From Castanea sativa (Eukaryota > Streptophyta > Magnoliopsida > Fagales > Fagaceae), in NCBI RefSeq assembly GCF_040712315.1, contig NC_134019.1:37787873-37851872 (forward strand): a DNA stretch of 64,000 nt, given 5' to 3'. Positions 12,916 through 26,312 of the stretch are shown here, in pieces (the first letter of the stretch is position 1; each line of letters starts with the position of its first letter). The translations under genes were made by a program, and so were the position numbers. The notes under the pieces are model-generated. The model saw only the letters and a program-made list of their open reading frames with translations. It did not search any database and had not been told where the DNA came from.

Positions 12916-13020
12916 ATTGTACGGGTAGCATTTTGATTCCTGAGCCCAAGAGGTCAAAAGATTTAGACCTAAAGAGCCCAACACAATGACCTCAGGTATG
13001 ACACATAGAAATATAACCTT

Positions 13021-13502
13021 ATCAAATTTCTATTCCCCACAAAATTATTGTGGACATAGCATTTCTCTTAAATTTTGTTTATATTAAATTTTTTTAGCCT
13101 CTATATATGCATGAATATGCAGCAAAGTCAACTGTTATGGCAAAGTTTAATGCACGTTCTTCTTCTTCTAAAAAATTAATTAACAAAAAAAAATCCTTAA
13201 ATTTATGTCTTACTAATTACATAGATATCTTTTGCTTAATTTGTTTTTGTTTGGGATTATAACATGAATTTAACTTTCACTGGTATGTCCCCTCAAAAAA
13301 AAACTTTCACTTGTATGGAAAGTATTATTGCTACTTCTTCCTTCTTTGTAAAATCAAATATCTTATATAATGATTTTGTCTTTCACTTGTATGAAAAGTA
13401 TTGATGCAATGATGCCATTAATATAATCACTTCCCATAAAACACTAGATTAGCATAAATATTTAGAAAGTTTAAATTAGTTTGTTTCTCACTTTAATTAA
13501 AA
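13021..13502. other. AT-rich stretch, no gene
   Basis: No coding frame or structural RNA was recognised. The first part may be the rest of the old gypsy 5' LTR, whose far end could not be located. Confidence 0.35.
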
Positions 13503-14388
13503 CTAGCTTATAACCCCATGCATATGCATGGATACACTTAAAAATATATAATAAGATGTATAATATAATTCATATATATATATATATAATTTAAATACTA
13601 TTGATAGTCATTTTTATATATTGTTAACTCTTTAAAAAAATTTGTAAGAATATTATTAGGTATAAAATTTAAATTGTCCTTTTTTATAATTATTATGAAG
13701 CATTTTTTTTTTACGATTTATGTATTCTAGACTCTTTAATTTCTGTACTTAATAACTCACTTAGATGAATATTTATAATGTGGTCTCACATTTTATTTTA
13801 AAATTAAGAAATAAAATTCTTCAAGAATAAATAATTTCGGACACATAGCGCAAAATTAGAATTCTAATTTGAGTTTCTCTAATTTTCATCTATTATTATA
13901 TACTAGCTTGTAACTCCATGCATATGCATGGATACACTTGAAGATATACAATAAGATGCATATTATTATTCCTATATATATATATATATATAATTTAAAT
14001 ATTATTGATAGTCATTCTTATATTTTGTTAACTCTTTAAAAAGTCTTGTAAAAATATTATTAGGTATAAAATGTAAAGTATCCCTATCTATTTTTATTTA
14101 TTTATTTTTATTATTTCTTAATTTTTGTTATTGTGAAGCACTTTTTTTTTACGATTCATTTATTCTAGACTCTTGAGTTTTTGTACTCAATAACTCACTT
14201 GGATGAATATTTATGATGTGATTCCATATTTGATTCAGAAATTGGGAAATAAAACTCTCTCTAAAGATAAATAATTTACATTAACTCACCTAGAAATTAA
14301 AAAATATATAAATAGGACACGTGGTGCAAAATTAGATAAAAATTAGTATCCAATTTGAAATTTAATTGAATTTTCTCTCAGCTTTACA

Positions 14389-14430
<42 letters not shown>

Positions 14431-15847
14431 GCTTCCAGCTAGTTCAACTGGTAAAGTTTCTGATAGTTGAATAAGAGATTTGGGGTTCAATCCCCGCTTA
14501 CGCCAAAAACTGATTGGTGTCTTGATCTGATGATAAAGAGCTATCATCAGGAGCGGACGTCATAGGTTGAAACTCTCTCTCTCAACAAAAAAAAAAAAAA
14601 GATGACTTATAAATTTGATTTTTTTTTTTTTAGTTATATGATTATGTTTCTTATGGTTTATTATATTGGACTCCTCGTTTTCTACACTAAATTAAGTAAT
14701 TTGGCACAAAAAATTAAAAATTTAGATTAGATAGGATACGTAGCGCAAAATTAAACTCTAATTGAAATTCAATTTTTACACTAAATTAACTCACTTGGCA
14801 CAAAATTCTAAAATTTAGATTAGATGAGACACATGGTGCAAAATTAGACTCTAATTGAATTCCAATTTGAAACTTAATTGGATTTTCTCTCTGTTTTACC
14901 TATTATTATATATATAGACTAGCATGTAACTCCATGCAAACACATGGATGTATTTAAAATTAAATAAAATTTTTATTATAAAAATATAAATAATTAGTCA
15001 AATTAATTTTTTTAAAAGCATTTAATACATGCATTCATGCATACATATAAATACATTTAAAATTAAACACAATTTTTATCATAAAATATAGATGATTAGT
15101 CAAATTATTTTTTTTAAAGTAAACGTAATTAGTCACATATTAAAATTCTTACCTAAATTTAATACTACTTATGATCTTTTTTTTTTCTAATTGTTATTAA
15201 AATAGGACGTTTGGTGATTTTTGTTATGTGGTGATTTTTATTTTATTTATTTTTTGAGAAACATATGGTGATTTTTATTGAGTATATGTGATTCTTTTTT
15301 TTTTTTTTAATTTTATATTTCATTAATATTAGATTCTTAGTATTTTGCACTCATTAACTCACTTGACACAAAAATTAAAAAAAAAAAAACTTAAGTAGAC
15401 ACATGACACAAGCTTAAGTGGATAATTATGGTGTAGTTTCCGCATAAATTTAGACACATGGTGCAAAATTCAATTATAATTTCAAATTCTAATTCAATTT
15501 TCTCTAAGCTTTACCTATTAATATATATATATATATATGACTTATAAATTTGAATTTTTTAGTTATCTGATTATGTTTTTTATGGTTTATTATATTGAAC
15601 TCCTCGTTTTCTACACTAAATTAACTAATTTAGCACAAAAATTTAAAATTTTAGATTAAATGGGACACATGGTGCAAAATTAAACTCTAATTAAAATTCA
15701 ATTTTTACACTAAATTAACTCACTTGGCACAAAATTCTAAAATTTAGATTAGATGAGACATATGGCGTAAAATTAGATTCTAATTGAATTCCAATTTGAA
15801 ATGTAATTGGATTTTCTCTCTGCTTTACCTATTATTATATATATAGA
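13503..15847 (-). mobile_element. Cluster of minus-strand Helitron-like elements
   Basis: Three 3' termini are visible on the minus strand. Each has a short palindrome followed about 10 bases later by CTAG: CTAG at 13503-13506 (palindrome 13516-13531), at 13903-13906 (13916-13931) and at 14919-14922 (14931-14946). Matching 5' ends read TCTATATATATAATAATAG on the minus strand and end at 14918 and 15847. The best bounded unit is 14919-15847 (929 bp), with A on its left and T on its right as Helitrons require. Further internal copies of the GGTAAAGCAGAGAGAAAAT subterminal block lie near 14390, 14890, 15500 and 15820. No Rep/helicase gene is present, so these are non-autonomous, partly nested copies. 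Confidence 0.75.
14428..14600 (+). mobile_element. tRNA-derived SINE, about 170 bp
   Basis: A tRNA-like head carries an A box (TAGTTCAACTGG, 14440-14451) and a B box (GGTTCAATCCC, 14484-14494). A non-tRNA body containing TTGGTGTCTTGATCTGATGA follows, then a poly-A tail to 14600. It is the same family as the minus-strand copy at 45541-45707. It sits in a (TA)n tract between Helitron ends; no clear target duplication was found. Confidence 0.85.
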
Positions 15848-16437
15848 TATAGATTGCCGTTTATAGCTTAGAAATTTTTTGAAAAATTAAACATGTATTT
15901 GACTCTTTAATCATTAGAATGAAAAAAGAAAAAGGAGTATAAGTGTTTTATTTGAAAACAAGAGACGGAGAACAAATGAAGTGTAAGCAATTTGTACATT
16001 TTAACTTTTATTTATCTATATTATTTGAAAAAAAAAAAAACTCTTTTAATGTGAAATGGCCCAGTTAAACCAAGTCCAAACCCAACCCACCCACCCACCC
16101 ACCCACCCACTTGTCATTTAAACAAAAGTTACAAAAAAGGAAAAACCCTAGCTATAGGTCATAAACCTTTGCTAATAAGAACTTGTTAATCGGTCGTCCA
16201 ATATTGGATATACCGGACTTCAATGAAGAGCATCCTCGCCCTTTTCTAGACACTGATAGCAGGAGAAGCAAGAGCTCAAGGATGGGTAAGTGTTTTAAGT
16301 TTATGTTTCTCTTTTAGTGGTTGTTTCTCATGAAAATCTGTTAATTACATTTTATATAGACATTTTTTGAATTCCTAAGTGAATGGGAAAACAAAAATTA
16401 TGAAGAAAAGTTGTTGTGGAAACTTGACGAAAACAGT
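15848..16437. other. Intergenic, with a (CCCA)n microsatellite
   Basis: A CCCA/CCAC microsatellite occupies about 16086-16110. A short open stretch near 16200-16290, followed by a GTAAGT-like donor, could be an exon remnant but shows no recognisable protein. Confidence 0.4.
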
Positions 16438-18530
16438 CGAGTTATCGGCTTCGAATCAAAGGGTAGGAAAATCTTGGTAAGGCTTGCTGAAATTATCATT
16501 TCTTTTCAGGAGAAAAAAAATGTTTTTTGGTAATTTAGTTCACAGAATCTGCATTCTACCTGATTTAAATGTCACCCATAAATCCTCCCCTGAAGAAGAT
16601 GAACAAGAATTTGAAGATGGTGGTCAAAGAAGTGATATTGACCACTTTCGGTGGATGGTGGCAGTGGCAGTCAAAACAGCATTTCCAAATACCTACCATA
16701 CCAAAATATCATATCAATTTTGACTTTTCTTTTCTTAAATTCTCACCGTTAAAGAAGGACTTCAAGATTAGTTTGTGAGCCAATTGTACCACCCCATCTT
16801 TTTTTATTCTTCAAATAGGTGCAATCTCATTCGCATGATGAGGGATCTATATGATCTAAATCTAATCATATTCAAAAGACATTTTACACTTGAATTTTAG
16901 GGATTCAAATCTTGGTGGCACTACAAGAAAATAGCATTATTGCAATGAAATTTTTTGTTGCGATAAGTTTCATATTGTTGCAATAAACCTCTACTGCAAC
17001 AAAATTTTTTCGTTGCCCACTATTGCGATAAAGTCTGTGGCAATACACTATTGCAACAAAAATTTCGTTGCAATAAATTTTTTATTATTATTAAAAATAC
17101 TTTATTGCAACAAAAAATATTATTGCTATAATTTATTGCAACAAAATTTTTGTTGCAATAGGTTACTGCAACAGTAATTTTTGTTTCAATAAAGTACCTC
17201 TTGGAAAATTATTGAACGGTTGAGTTATCGACTTCAAGTTAAAGGGTAGGACGATCATTGGAAGGCTTGCTGAAATTATCATTTCTTTTGAGGAGAAAAA
17301 AGGTTTTCCAGTAATTTAGTTCGTAGAATACATATTCTACCCGATTTAAATGTCACCCATAAATCCTCCCCTAAAGAAGATGAATAAAAATTTGAAGATG
17401 GTGGTCAAAGAAGTAATATTGACCACTTTCGGTGGATGGTGGCAGCGGTAGTTGGAACAGCATTTCCAGATAACTACCATACCAAAATATCATATCACTT
17501 CTAGCTTTTCTTTTCTAAAATTTTCACCATTAAAGAAGGACTTTTTTTTTTTTAGATAACCATCAAAGAAGGACTTAACGATTATTTTGTGAGCTAGTTG
17601 TACCACCCCATCTTTTTTTATTCTTCAGATAGGTGCAATCTCATTCGCATGATGAGGGATCTGTATAATCTAAATCCAATCATATTCAAAAGACAATTTA
17701 CACTTGAATTTTATGGATTCAAATCTTGGTGGCGCTACAAGAAAAAAGACTTATTGCAACGAAATTTTTTGTTGCAATAAGTTTCATATTGTTGCAATAA
17801 ACCTCTACTGCAACGAAATTTTTTCATTGCCCTCTATTATGATAAAATCTGTGGCAATAGATTATTGCAACAAAAATTTCGTTGCAATAATTTTGTTGCA
17901 ATAAATTTTTTATTATTATTAAAAGTACTTTATTGCAACAAAAAAAAACTATTGCTATAATTTATTGCAACAAAAATTTTGTTGCGATAGGTTACTGCAA
18001 CAGTAATTTTTGTTGCAATAAAGTACCTCTCAGAAACTTATTGAATAGTCAAGTTATCTGCTTTGAGTTAGAGGATAGGAAGATCTTTGTAAGGCTTGCT
18101 AAAATTATCATTTCTTTTCAAAAGAAAAAAAGGTTTTCCAGTAATTTAGTTTGCAAAATACATATTCTACCCAATTTTGAATGTCACCTATAAATCCTCC
18201 CCTAAAGAAGATAAGCAAGAATTTGAAGATGGTGGTCAAAGAAGTGATATTGACGACTTTTGGTGGATGGTGGCAGCAGTAGTCAGAACAACATTTCCAA
18301 ATACTTACCATACCAAAATATCATATCACTTTCAACTTTTCTTTTCTAAAATTTTCACCATTAAAGAAGGATTTAAAGATTATTTTGTGAGCCAGTTGTA
18401 CCACCCCCATCTTTTTTTATTCTTCAGATAGGTGCAATCTCATTTGCATGATGAGAGATCTGTATAATTTAAATCCAATCATATTCAAAAAACATTTTAC
18501 ACTTAAATTTTACGGATTCAAATCTTAACA
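16438..18530. repeat. Three tandem copies of an 0.8-kb unit carrying a CACTA-like transposon end
   Basis: The unit starts near 16438, 17222 and 18050 (spacings about 783 and 828; the third copy is truncated). Each carries a shared block (CCATAAATCCTCCCC, GAAGATGGTGGTCAAAGAAG, GGTGGATGGTGGCAG). In the first two copies this leads into CACTACAAGAAAAT (16919) or CGCTACAAGAAAA (17733), then into dense TTGCAACAAAA/TTTTGTTGCAATA inverted motifs (about 16940-17190 and 17750-18020). CACTACAAGAAA is the classic terminus of CACTA transposons, and inverted subterminal repeats are typical of them. No opposite end (TTTCTTGTAGTG) and no transposase were found. The small frames at 16484-16723 and 18177-18431 are translations of the shared block and resemble no known protein. 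Confidence 0.7.
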
Positions 18531-20373
18531 AGAAGAAAATTATAGAAAATAATATGCAAAGAAAAAAAGTAAAAATAAAAAATAAGTAATAAACACCAAA
18601 TTATCCAAATCATGTTATGTAATAAAATAACATTATATTCTTATATACTATCTTTATAATGCAATATGATAACATCTATGAAATCAAGGAGAATAAAAAA
18701 GATAAGAACTCAAAAACACAAAACTTAATCACATAAACTCTACTCAAATTAGAGTTCCAAATAATACAAAAATTCATCAACCTAAAGTAGAGATGCAAGA
18801 AAAATAAAATCCACCAAAAATGAGAAAAAAAAATTGAGAGTGAGAAATAACATTTTGTGTGTGGGAAAGCTATTTATAGAATGAGAAAGAGAATTGTAAA
18901 TTTAAAGTAAGAAAGGGGAATAAAAAAAGCAAAAAATAAAGAAAGATAAATGAATAAAGGAAAAACGATATTAAGGTAAACAGTAGTGGGAAAATGAAAA
19001 TGTAAAAGGGAGAGAAACAGTTAGAGAAAGTGCAACAATAATTTGGGAAATTAATAAAAAAAAGTTAAAAATAAGAGGAAGAATGTTGAAAATAAGTGGA
19101 TGATATGGTTGTTAATGTGGTACAATAGGAGCATAACAATAATAAATGTCATGCTTTAGCTTTTAGATAAATACATAGGTAGCTTAAGAAGTTTTGACAA
19201 TAATTTAATTCAACTTCTTGTTCTGTCAATTTTAGCTTGGGTGAGTAAGAAACATTTTTTACTTTATTGTTTACTTGAACTACCTAATTGCATTGTAAAG
19301 TATCTCCTCCAACTTTGCTCCTCAATCTAACTATCAATTATTATATCCCTTCTTTAGATTTACTGATGCTGAATAAAGGATTGAAGAGGTAAAATGCGAC
19401 TGCTTCTGGTGTCTAATCTTTAAGGTGGTTTATTCTGGCTATGTTTGCTATTACCTTGCTATTAGAATCTGTAATGAAACAGATGCAAAAACGGTTAACA
19501 TTGGTGTTTGGTTTGTACACTTGGCGTGGCCATCATGACTTATGAGAAGCAATAGACCTGTCAACTTATTCTTAGGAATGAATCAATCATTGTTTTGTTG
19601 TAGCTTGTATTTTTAGATTATCTTTTCCTATATATAAGATGATCAAATCCTTACACAACCTGTGTACTGTTTGGTGTTTTTTCTATTCTTAGTAAAATTT
19701 TACTTATAAATTTTAGTATTTTACTATTGCAGAGAATGTCTAGAAATAGTCCAAAATCTGACTGCCGAAAATAACAAACAAAAATAATCTACTAGTGAAG
19801 TTTGATCAAGTGGATTGTGTTAGGTTTAGCATTGGCAAATCCCGTAACATTGTAACTTTCAAGCCATCTCTAATGTGTTCACTAGACTAGAGTCTATTCA
19901 TGTTCAAGAGAATGTGTTTTGTGTGGAAGATGTAGCTCAAGATATGCAAGAAAAACAGTGTTTGACTGCTCTTTGATTAAGGCTTGATCAATCGAGAATC
20001 GTGGCTTACATGTTTTACGTCCATAAAATCGATTGTGACTAGATTTTTGTACCCTACCATGATTAAGTATGAAATCAATTTGAATATAATTGTCTAGCTG
20101 AAAACTTTTGTATGGCATGCTTGTTCTTCCGCTTTGTTTTGGATCCTAGATTTACAGTGGTTTTTTCAGTTGTATCTTTCTCTGTGTCATTTATTCAGTT
20201 ATATAATTTGTCACGTACGTGAGTGTACACAGTATATGTGTGATGGTTGATCCTGTTATCTGGTAGATTGCCAATGATTAATTACTGATATTTTAGTTTT
20301 TCATTAATCGAGGAGTGGAGTATTTAGATTTCAAAAAGTTCTATTTTTCACTGAAAGATTAATCAATATCATA
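18531..20373. other. AT-rich intergenic stretch, no gene recognised
   Basis: No credible frame, RNA gene or terminal repeat was identified on either strand. The 74-residue minus frame at 19894-20118 has no recognisable feature. Confidence 0.4.
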
Positions 20374-23300
20374 TCATATACTATATAATAAAAGTTGGGC
20401 TTAGACACCATGGTTGCGCCAAATGGCTTCTCCAAATTGCAGAAATTTTGTCAAATTTTTTTTTAAAATAATTTTTTTTTTTTTTTGCCCCCCATCTTCT
20501 TCTCCTAGAATTTCTAAGTTGATAATTTGATTATAATCCAAATTCTTCATCTAATCCTTTTATTATTAATTTATCTATAATTTCTAAGTTACTAAAAATC
20601 TTAATATTACAATCCAAATTCTTCAACGTTTAATAGCAATTTGTGTTTTCCTATTTGATTTTTAGGTAAATTAAACTTATTTTACCACATATCAGCTACT
20701 TCAACTTTTATAATTCACGTAAAAAAATTAACGTTAATTATGGAGTTGTGAAAGATTTTAGAATTGGAAAAGATATAAATATGAGATAAGATTTTTAAGA
20801 TAAAAGTAACTTCATTTAGATTATCAAAAAAATGTATCTTCATTTAAATCAAAATTAATATAGTTCTAGATATATGCATGTAGTGCTCGGTTTGTGATGA
20901 ATGAGTTATAGTCATATTGCAATTCTTATTTAGCTTAGATAATTTTAATTTATATTTATATATCAATTAATAAAAAGTACAATGGATAATGAACATATCC
21001 TTAAAGTAATTGAATGAAACATATCCTCAATATAAATCTACGGTTTAATTGAATTATTTTAGCTAATTTCCGTTTGAGCTGCTAACATCCAATGCTAATA
21101 ATAATATATAAACCAGAGAAAGAACAACATATGGAGCGCCACCAATTTTCCTCAACCATTCATAAAATCCATCTCCATGGCATTTTGAGTCTTTTCAATA
21201 AAATGCATATTTCTTGATTTATTAGTCTCACTTTGAAATAAAATTTGTTGTTCTTTGTGATTCATGGTTCTTTTTTGTAAATAATATTTTCAGCCTCTAT
21301 TAGATCGTTGATCTTCACTCATACAAATACAATGCATGATTCTTATCCATATATCTATATATTTATGAATTTGATGCTGATGGGCCATTATTCTCACTGC
21401 ATTCTATGTGGTAAGTAAGTAAAATACATAATTTGATTTTGAGTCCTTACTAGGTATTTGCAGGTTTCCTATGCAACAAGATTGATCAAATATGTGAAGG
21501 GACCAAAAAACTATTTATGAGGTAAATAATTATAGTATTGTTCATCAATTTGACATGGAAAACAAAGGAGGATACTTATTCAGACATTTAAAAAAAAATT
21601 AATTAACTTGATTAGAATTACTCATTACTCTCAGGGACAAAAATTCAATTTTCATATAAGTCTCTCTTTATCAACTCTACTTTGGGGGGGGGGGCAAAAT
21701 TGTTGTATATTAGTTAGTAGTTACCCATATATGATTAATCACTCTATTCTAACTTTTTGTATTTCTTAAAATACTAATTGTTATTCTCATATTATCACCA
21801 ACTCAATTTACTAAATTTGCTTTTAGTACATATGATTTATATCTAATTCTTGATTTCATTTATTTACTTTTACTTAAACTTTTTTCTTTTAAAATCAAAT
21901 ATAGAAATTATAATTTATATTATGATTGTGGTCATTAAATTGTTATATATATGTATGTGTGTGTATGAATATTTTGTACGACTTATTTTGTTTTGTGAGG
22001 TTGAGATCAAATAATATAGATTGTTGTTCACAAGGGATGTTACTCAATATTACTTCTCAATTCTCATCATATCTCAAGGTTTTTTTCATTTAAATATGCC
22101 TTGGTGATTACTTGAGCCTTAAAACTCAATATATTATTTAAAATCCTTTTATTTTAGTTATATAGTTATCTTAGTCTCACACACAACATGCATTCATTAT
22201 GTAATTTTAAAGTAAAATATTCATTTATTTTTATTATCTATTTTATTATTTAATTTTAATTAAATTAATAATAATAATAATTGTTTACATATGAATTTTG
22301 ATAAAGTCATGCATCGCACAGGTATAATGCTAGTATATAAAAGCAAAGACCTCATGTGGGAGAACATGAGGATCTGCCATGTGATGCTCTCTTTGTCAAG
22401 GAATTTTTTCACATAAATTCTTTACTCAAGTGCCACATCAAAGATAAAGACTAATTAAAATTCAAAAGATAATTCCCATGAAAAAAATATTCAAAAGATA
22501 AGAACTCTTTATTTCTCAAGTGCCAAATTATAGATAAGAACTAATTAAAATTTAAAAGATAAAGACTCTTTGTTTTCTTGAGTTCATTTTTTCCTCTCTC
22601 TCACAGAACACAAAACTTTTGGTGTTTCCACTCACCCTTTCACCTCTTGCACTTCTGCTACTTTATATACACTTACCCATAGTCTTTCATCTTCATGCCA
22701 TAGGTTAAGTGCTTTTTGATTTTGTTTTAGCCCTCCCAATTTATTGGTTTCTTTGTCATTTTTTTTATTACTATTTAGTGTGGTATTGGTATGAGTCTCG
22801 ACCATAAAAGTAAAAAACAACAATTATTTTAAAGTTTTCTTTGTTGTGAATCAAGATCATCTAAGCTTGAGTTCCAACCTCAAGTTTAGTTGCAACTATT
22901 CAATAATAGTGTAAAACGATGTTCAAATCACAATCATATTGTTAGTTCTCTCCATCAAAGCTACAATTAGGTAGTTTTTCACATAATTTTTATGTTCTTT
23001 CTCATGTATCTTTCACATATAGTACTTATCCACCTAAATTTTTTTTATTACTTTTGTTAGTGCTGTAAATTGTAGTTGTTGTGGTTTGTTAGGATTAGTT
23101 TCAAATGATTTAATTTATTGTTACGGTTTTGATATACGATTGTAAGTTAATTAGTGTGCTCTACTTCTCTATATAAAGACAAAACTCATGTGTAAAATTA
23201 AAAGTACAATATTAGTTCTCCCATTTTCAACTTATACTTTGCTTGAATTTTAGCATTCTCTTTGTTTTTTGTTCTTTGCTTTTTTTAAAGGATATAAAAG

Positions 23301-24803
23301 CCATATTAGAGGCAATTACATATTAATAAATTGAAGTATATTTAGCCAATTTTTCTTTGTTTGATTACATTCTCTTTTTGTTGGTACACAAATAATTTTG
23401 TTTCATTTAGATTATGAACAAAGTGTTTGAGATTGGGGTCTTAGGATTTGGTGATGAGAATGAAATGGTTGAGGAAGTGTTCGGTTTTAGAAATAAAGTC
23501 TACCTTTTATCTAGATGTTATTTTATTATTTTAAATATTAGATTTATAATATGGTGTAAACTCCTAGAAATTTCTAATAACTATGTAATTACAATATCAT
23601 ATATATATTAGTAAAGAATATCCACTCAATAGTCCAAAACTACTACTAGGATAAGGAAAAATTATAAAATATGAACTAAGAAAATTAAGTTTCAAAACAT
23701 TCAACAATATTATAGGAAACATCATTAATACTACATAACAAAATGATTATTATATATGGGTCTTAAAAACATAAAAATTATTTCCAAATAAAATTACCAA
23801 GCATTTGCACATCGCACGGGAAATTATTTAGTATTAACTTATTTTGCATTTAGCCTTTTTTTTTACCTTTTTCATTAAGTTTTTTTTACTGTTACCCAAA
23901 AGTTCACATTAACTTATTTTATTGTTATCTCATTAATATCTCATTAATTGCCTAAGCTTACACCATACATTTCACTATTCTTCATTTCTTTTAGCACACC
24001 TATTGTTTTAGTATTTTTTTTTAAAAAAAAGTAAGGACTAATAGTAATAACTAACGAAATAAGGCTCTACAGAGAAATGGAGAGACACAAAAACGTTGTA
24101 GATTGTTAAATAAAACGCACTATTTCATTATATATTATCAAAATAAAAGACCTGAGACTAACAAAACATTTGAAAGAGAGAGAAAGAGGAATTTGAGGGG
24201 TCATCACCTCCGTTATATTGGCCTCCCACCACCATCAAGACACTGAAATCCCTATGGGTATTTTTTTTTCTTTTTAAATTAGGGGTTTAAATATGATTTA
24301 GGTTTAGATAATTTGGTTAGTTAGTTTTTGTTTTTGGTATATAAGTAGAGAGAATATTTGGTGTGCAATGTAAAGTCATATTCTAACATGATTTAATTTT
24401 AAATCATCTATAAGACACATGTATACACATTTGCCCACACTATGCCTTAATGTCACACTATTGATGAGTAAAAGACAATCAGAGAGTTTGGCATACTTTT
24501 ATTTCATAGTATGAAATATGTGAACACAACACAAATTAATTGATTTTCATGGTCCCGTTATTCTTTTACATTTATTTTTGGTTTCATGATTTAAAAAAAT
24601 ATAATAATCTTACCTTAAGAAGCCTACAAATATGCAGTGAAACTATTAAACTAATTTTTAATATCTCAAAGTATATATGTTTTTTTACTCTAACTTAGTT
24701 TAATTTTTCTTTATAATATATGTAGTTATCTACAACTTTATCCAAAATAGTTTTATATAAAATATCACAAAATTATCCGTGCATTACACGGACAATTTAC
24801 TAA
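20374..24803 (+). mobile_element. Composite of plus-strand Helitron-like elements
   Basis: A 5' terminus TCATATACTATATAATAAAA begins at 20374 after an A. Three 3' termini follow. One is GCATCGCACAGG with CTAG at 22330-22333 before T. The second is CATCGCACGGG with a TTAG ending at 23831 before T. The third is the perfect hairpin CCGTG-CATTA-CACGG (24777-24791) with CTAA at 24800-24803 before T. A second 5'-like sequence (TATATAAAAGCAAAGACC) starts immediately after the first CTAG. This suggests at least two or three elements inserted end to end or nested. No Rep/helicase gene is seen; the small frames inside have no recognisable domains. Confidence 0.65.
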
Positions 24804-24932
24804 TTGTGGATAAAGGAGGAAAAATGTAGCCAATAAGCTCTAATTTAACTGGCAGCTCCTTCCTTATGAGTTCTAGGGAGAGTGTGAGAGTGAGGCCATA
24901 AATTCAAAATCCATTAGATACGTGTAACTTAC

Positions 24933-25349
24933 TGATGCGAGAGATGCAAAAAAATTATTATTTAATATTATTTATGTTTGCAAGTGAATTGTATTTTTAT
25001 ATTTTAGGTCCTAATAGTTTATTAGGCTATTAGTATTTTAATTTGGAAGCAAGGTTATTTTTGTAATAAGGCAATTAGGGTTTCCTAGCCAATTAGAACT
25101 AGGGTTTAGTAATCATTTATAAGCAACCTATTGTACTCCTTAAGGAATTAGTTGATATTTTGATGAATGAAAAAAATGACTGTTTGGTCTTTTCTTTGGT
25201 CTAGTGCTGACTCCAGGTCTACCTTAGGTATTGACTCCCGGTGGTTTCTCCGCTTGGTGCTGACTCCAAGCCAGGCCTAGGTGCTAACTCCTATGTCATA
25301 TCCATTTATTTTATTGTTGTTTTAATTTTGTTCTGGTTGTCCTGCGTCA
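24933..25349 (+). repeat. 5' LTR of the non-autonomous LTR element
   Basis: It starts TGATGCGAGAGATGC and ends CCTGCGTCA. It matches 27329-27747 over its full length, including the internal GGTGCTGACTCC-type short repeats. Confidence 0.88.
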
Positions 25350-26312
25350 ATTTTGGCACTAGAGCAAACACTGATCTGGTTAAAGCATCATTGCAGTCAA
25401 TCCAGAACCAAAAACAAAAACAAAAAATATATGTTGAACCACCGTCACAACCCATTAGAAATCCCAATCACTGTTGCTTCTTACCATCACTAGAAGACCC
25501 CACCAAAAAATAAATAAATAAAATCCTACCAGCACCACCTCCATATCGCCACCATTGACAATTTGACACAAACATCCCAATCACTCCAAGACCCCAACCC
25601 CATGGCCACAGATCCTAAGCCCATACTCAAATCACCAAACCAGTTGCAACCACGAAGGCAGAGAAGTTCTATCACCGCTGACCCTGGTTCATCAATTTTT
25701 GGTCCTCCTCGCACCGGAGATCCACCTCCATCAGTTCTCGCTTGCCGTTGTGACTACCGCTATACACACTCGCAAGCCCCAGTTGCAACAACTCACCGCC
25801 AGCAGCTTCGATCCTCATTACCACCTCTGTTTTGCGCCACCATGATTTCAGTTTTGCCCATTGTCACGCCGCCGCAATTTCATTAGTCTCCATCGATCCG
25901 ATCTCATGAGATAACCCACTAGCCTTGTCTAAACCCATTCTTTTTTATAAAAATAAAATAAAATCAAGCTGGCCCAACCCACCTTTTAGAACCCAGACCA
26001 TTTCCAAATCAAAACTCATTAAACTACCCAGTCAAAATAACAAAGTCCTTGTACACAATCACTCAAGCCCTTGCCCGACCCATTTGTTAACAAGCCCAAA
26101 GCCCACATTTTACAACACTAGTTTTCTTTAAAAAAAAAAAAAAGAAAGACCCAGCCCACGAAATCCAAACCTGTCAACCAGCCCAATCCCAGCACCTATT
26201 TGAGAGAATAGTCTTAGAAGCCTATTCCAACAATCTGTCCAGAGAACATCACAGCAACCCAGGTTCTTGTTCCAACTTCCAACTATTTGTTGAAGCACTA
26301 TTTTCAAGAATT

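Larger units (their letters stand above)
2550..13020 (-). mobile_element. Old, decayed Ty3/gypsy (Tat-type) retrotransposon, interrupted by a hAT element
   Basis: Read on the minus strand from right to left the order is: part of a 5' LTR (from about 12918 rightwards), primer binding site (about 12898-12915), gag and protease (12871-6784, split by the hAT insertion at 8109-12170), an in-frame amber codon, RT-RNaseH-integrase (6780-3588), then a tandem-repeat region (about 2680-3530). This is the same order as the intact element at 33547-45292, and protein similarity is obvious throughout. There are many frameshifts and stops. No 3' LTR and no antisense gene is found at the left, so the element is truncated or eroded there. 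Outer limits are approximate. Confidence 0.85.

Noticed and set aside
14440..14500. Possible functional tRNA gene (A and B boxes)
   Set aside because: No cloverleaf can be closed and a SINE body and poly-A follow; it is the head of a SINE. The same holds for 45640-45707, 51230-51300 and 63350-63410.
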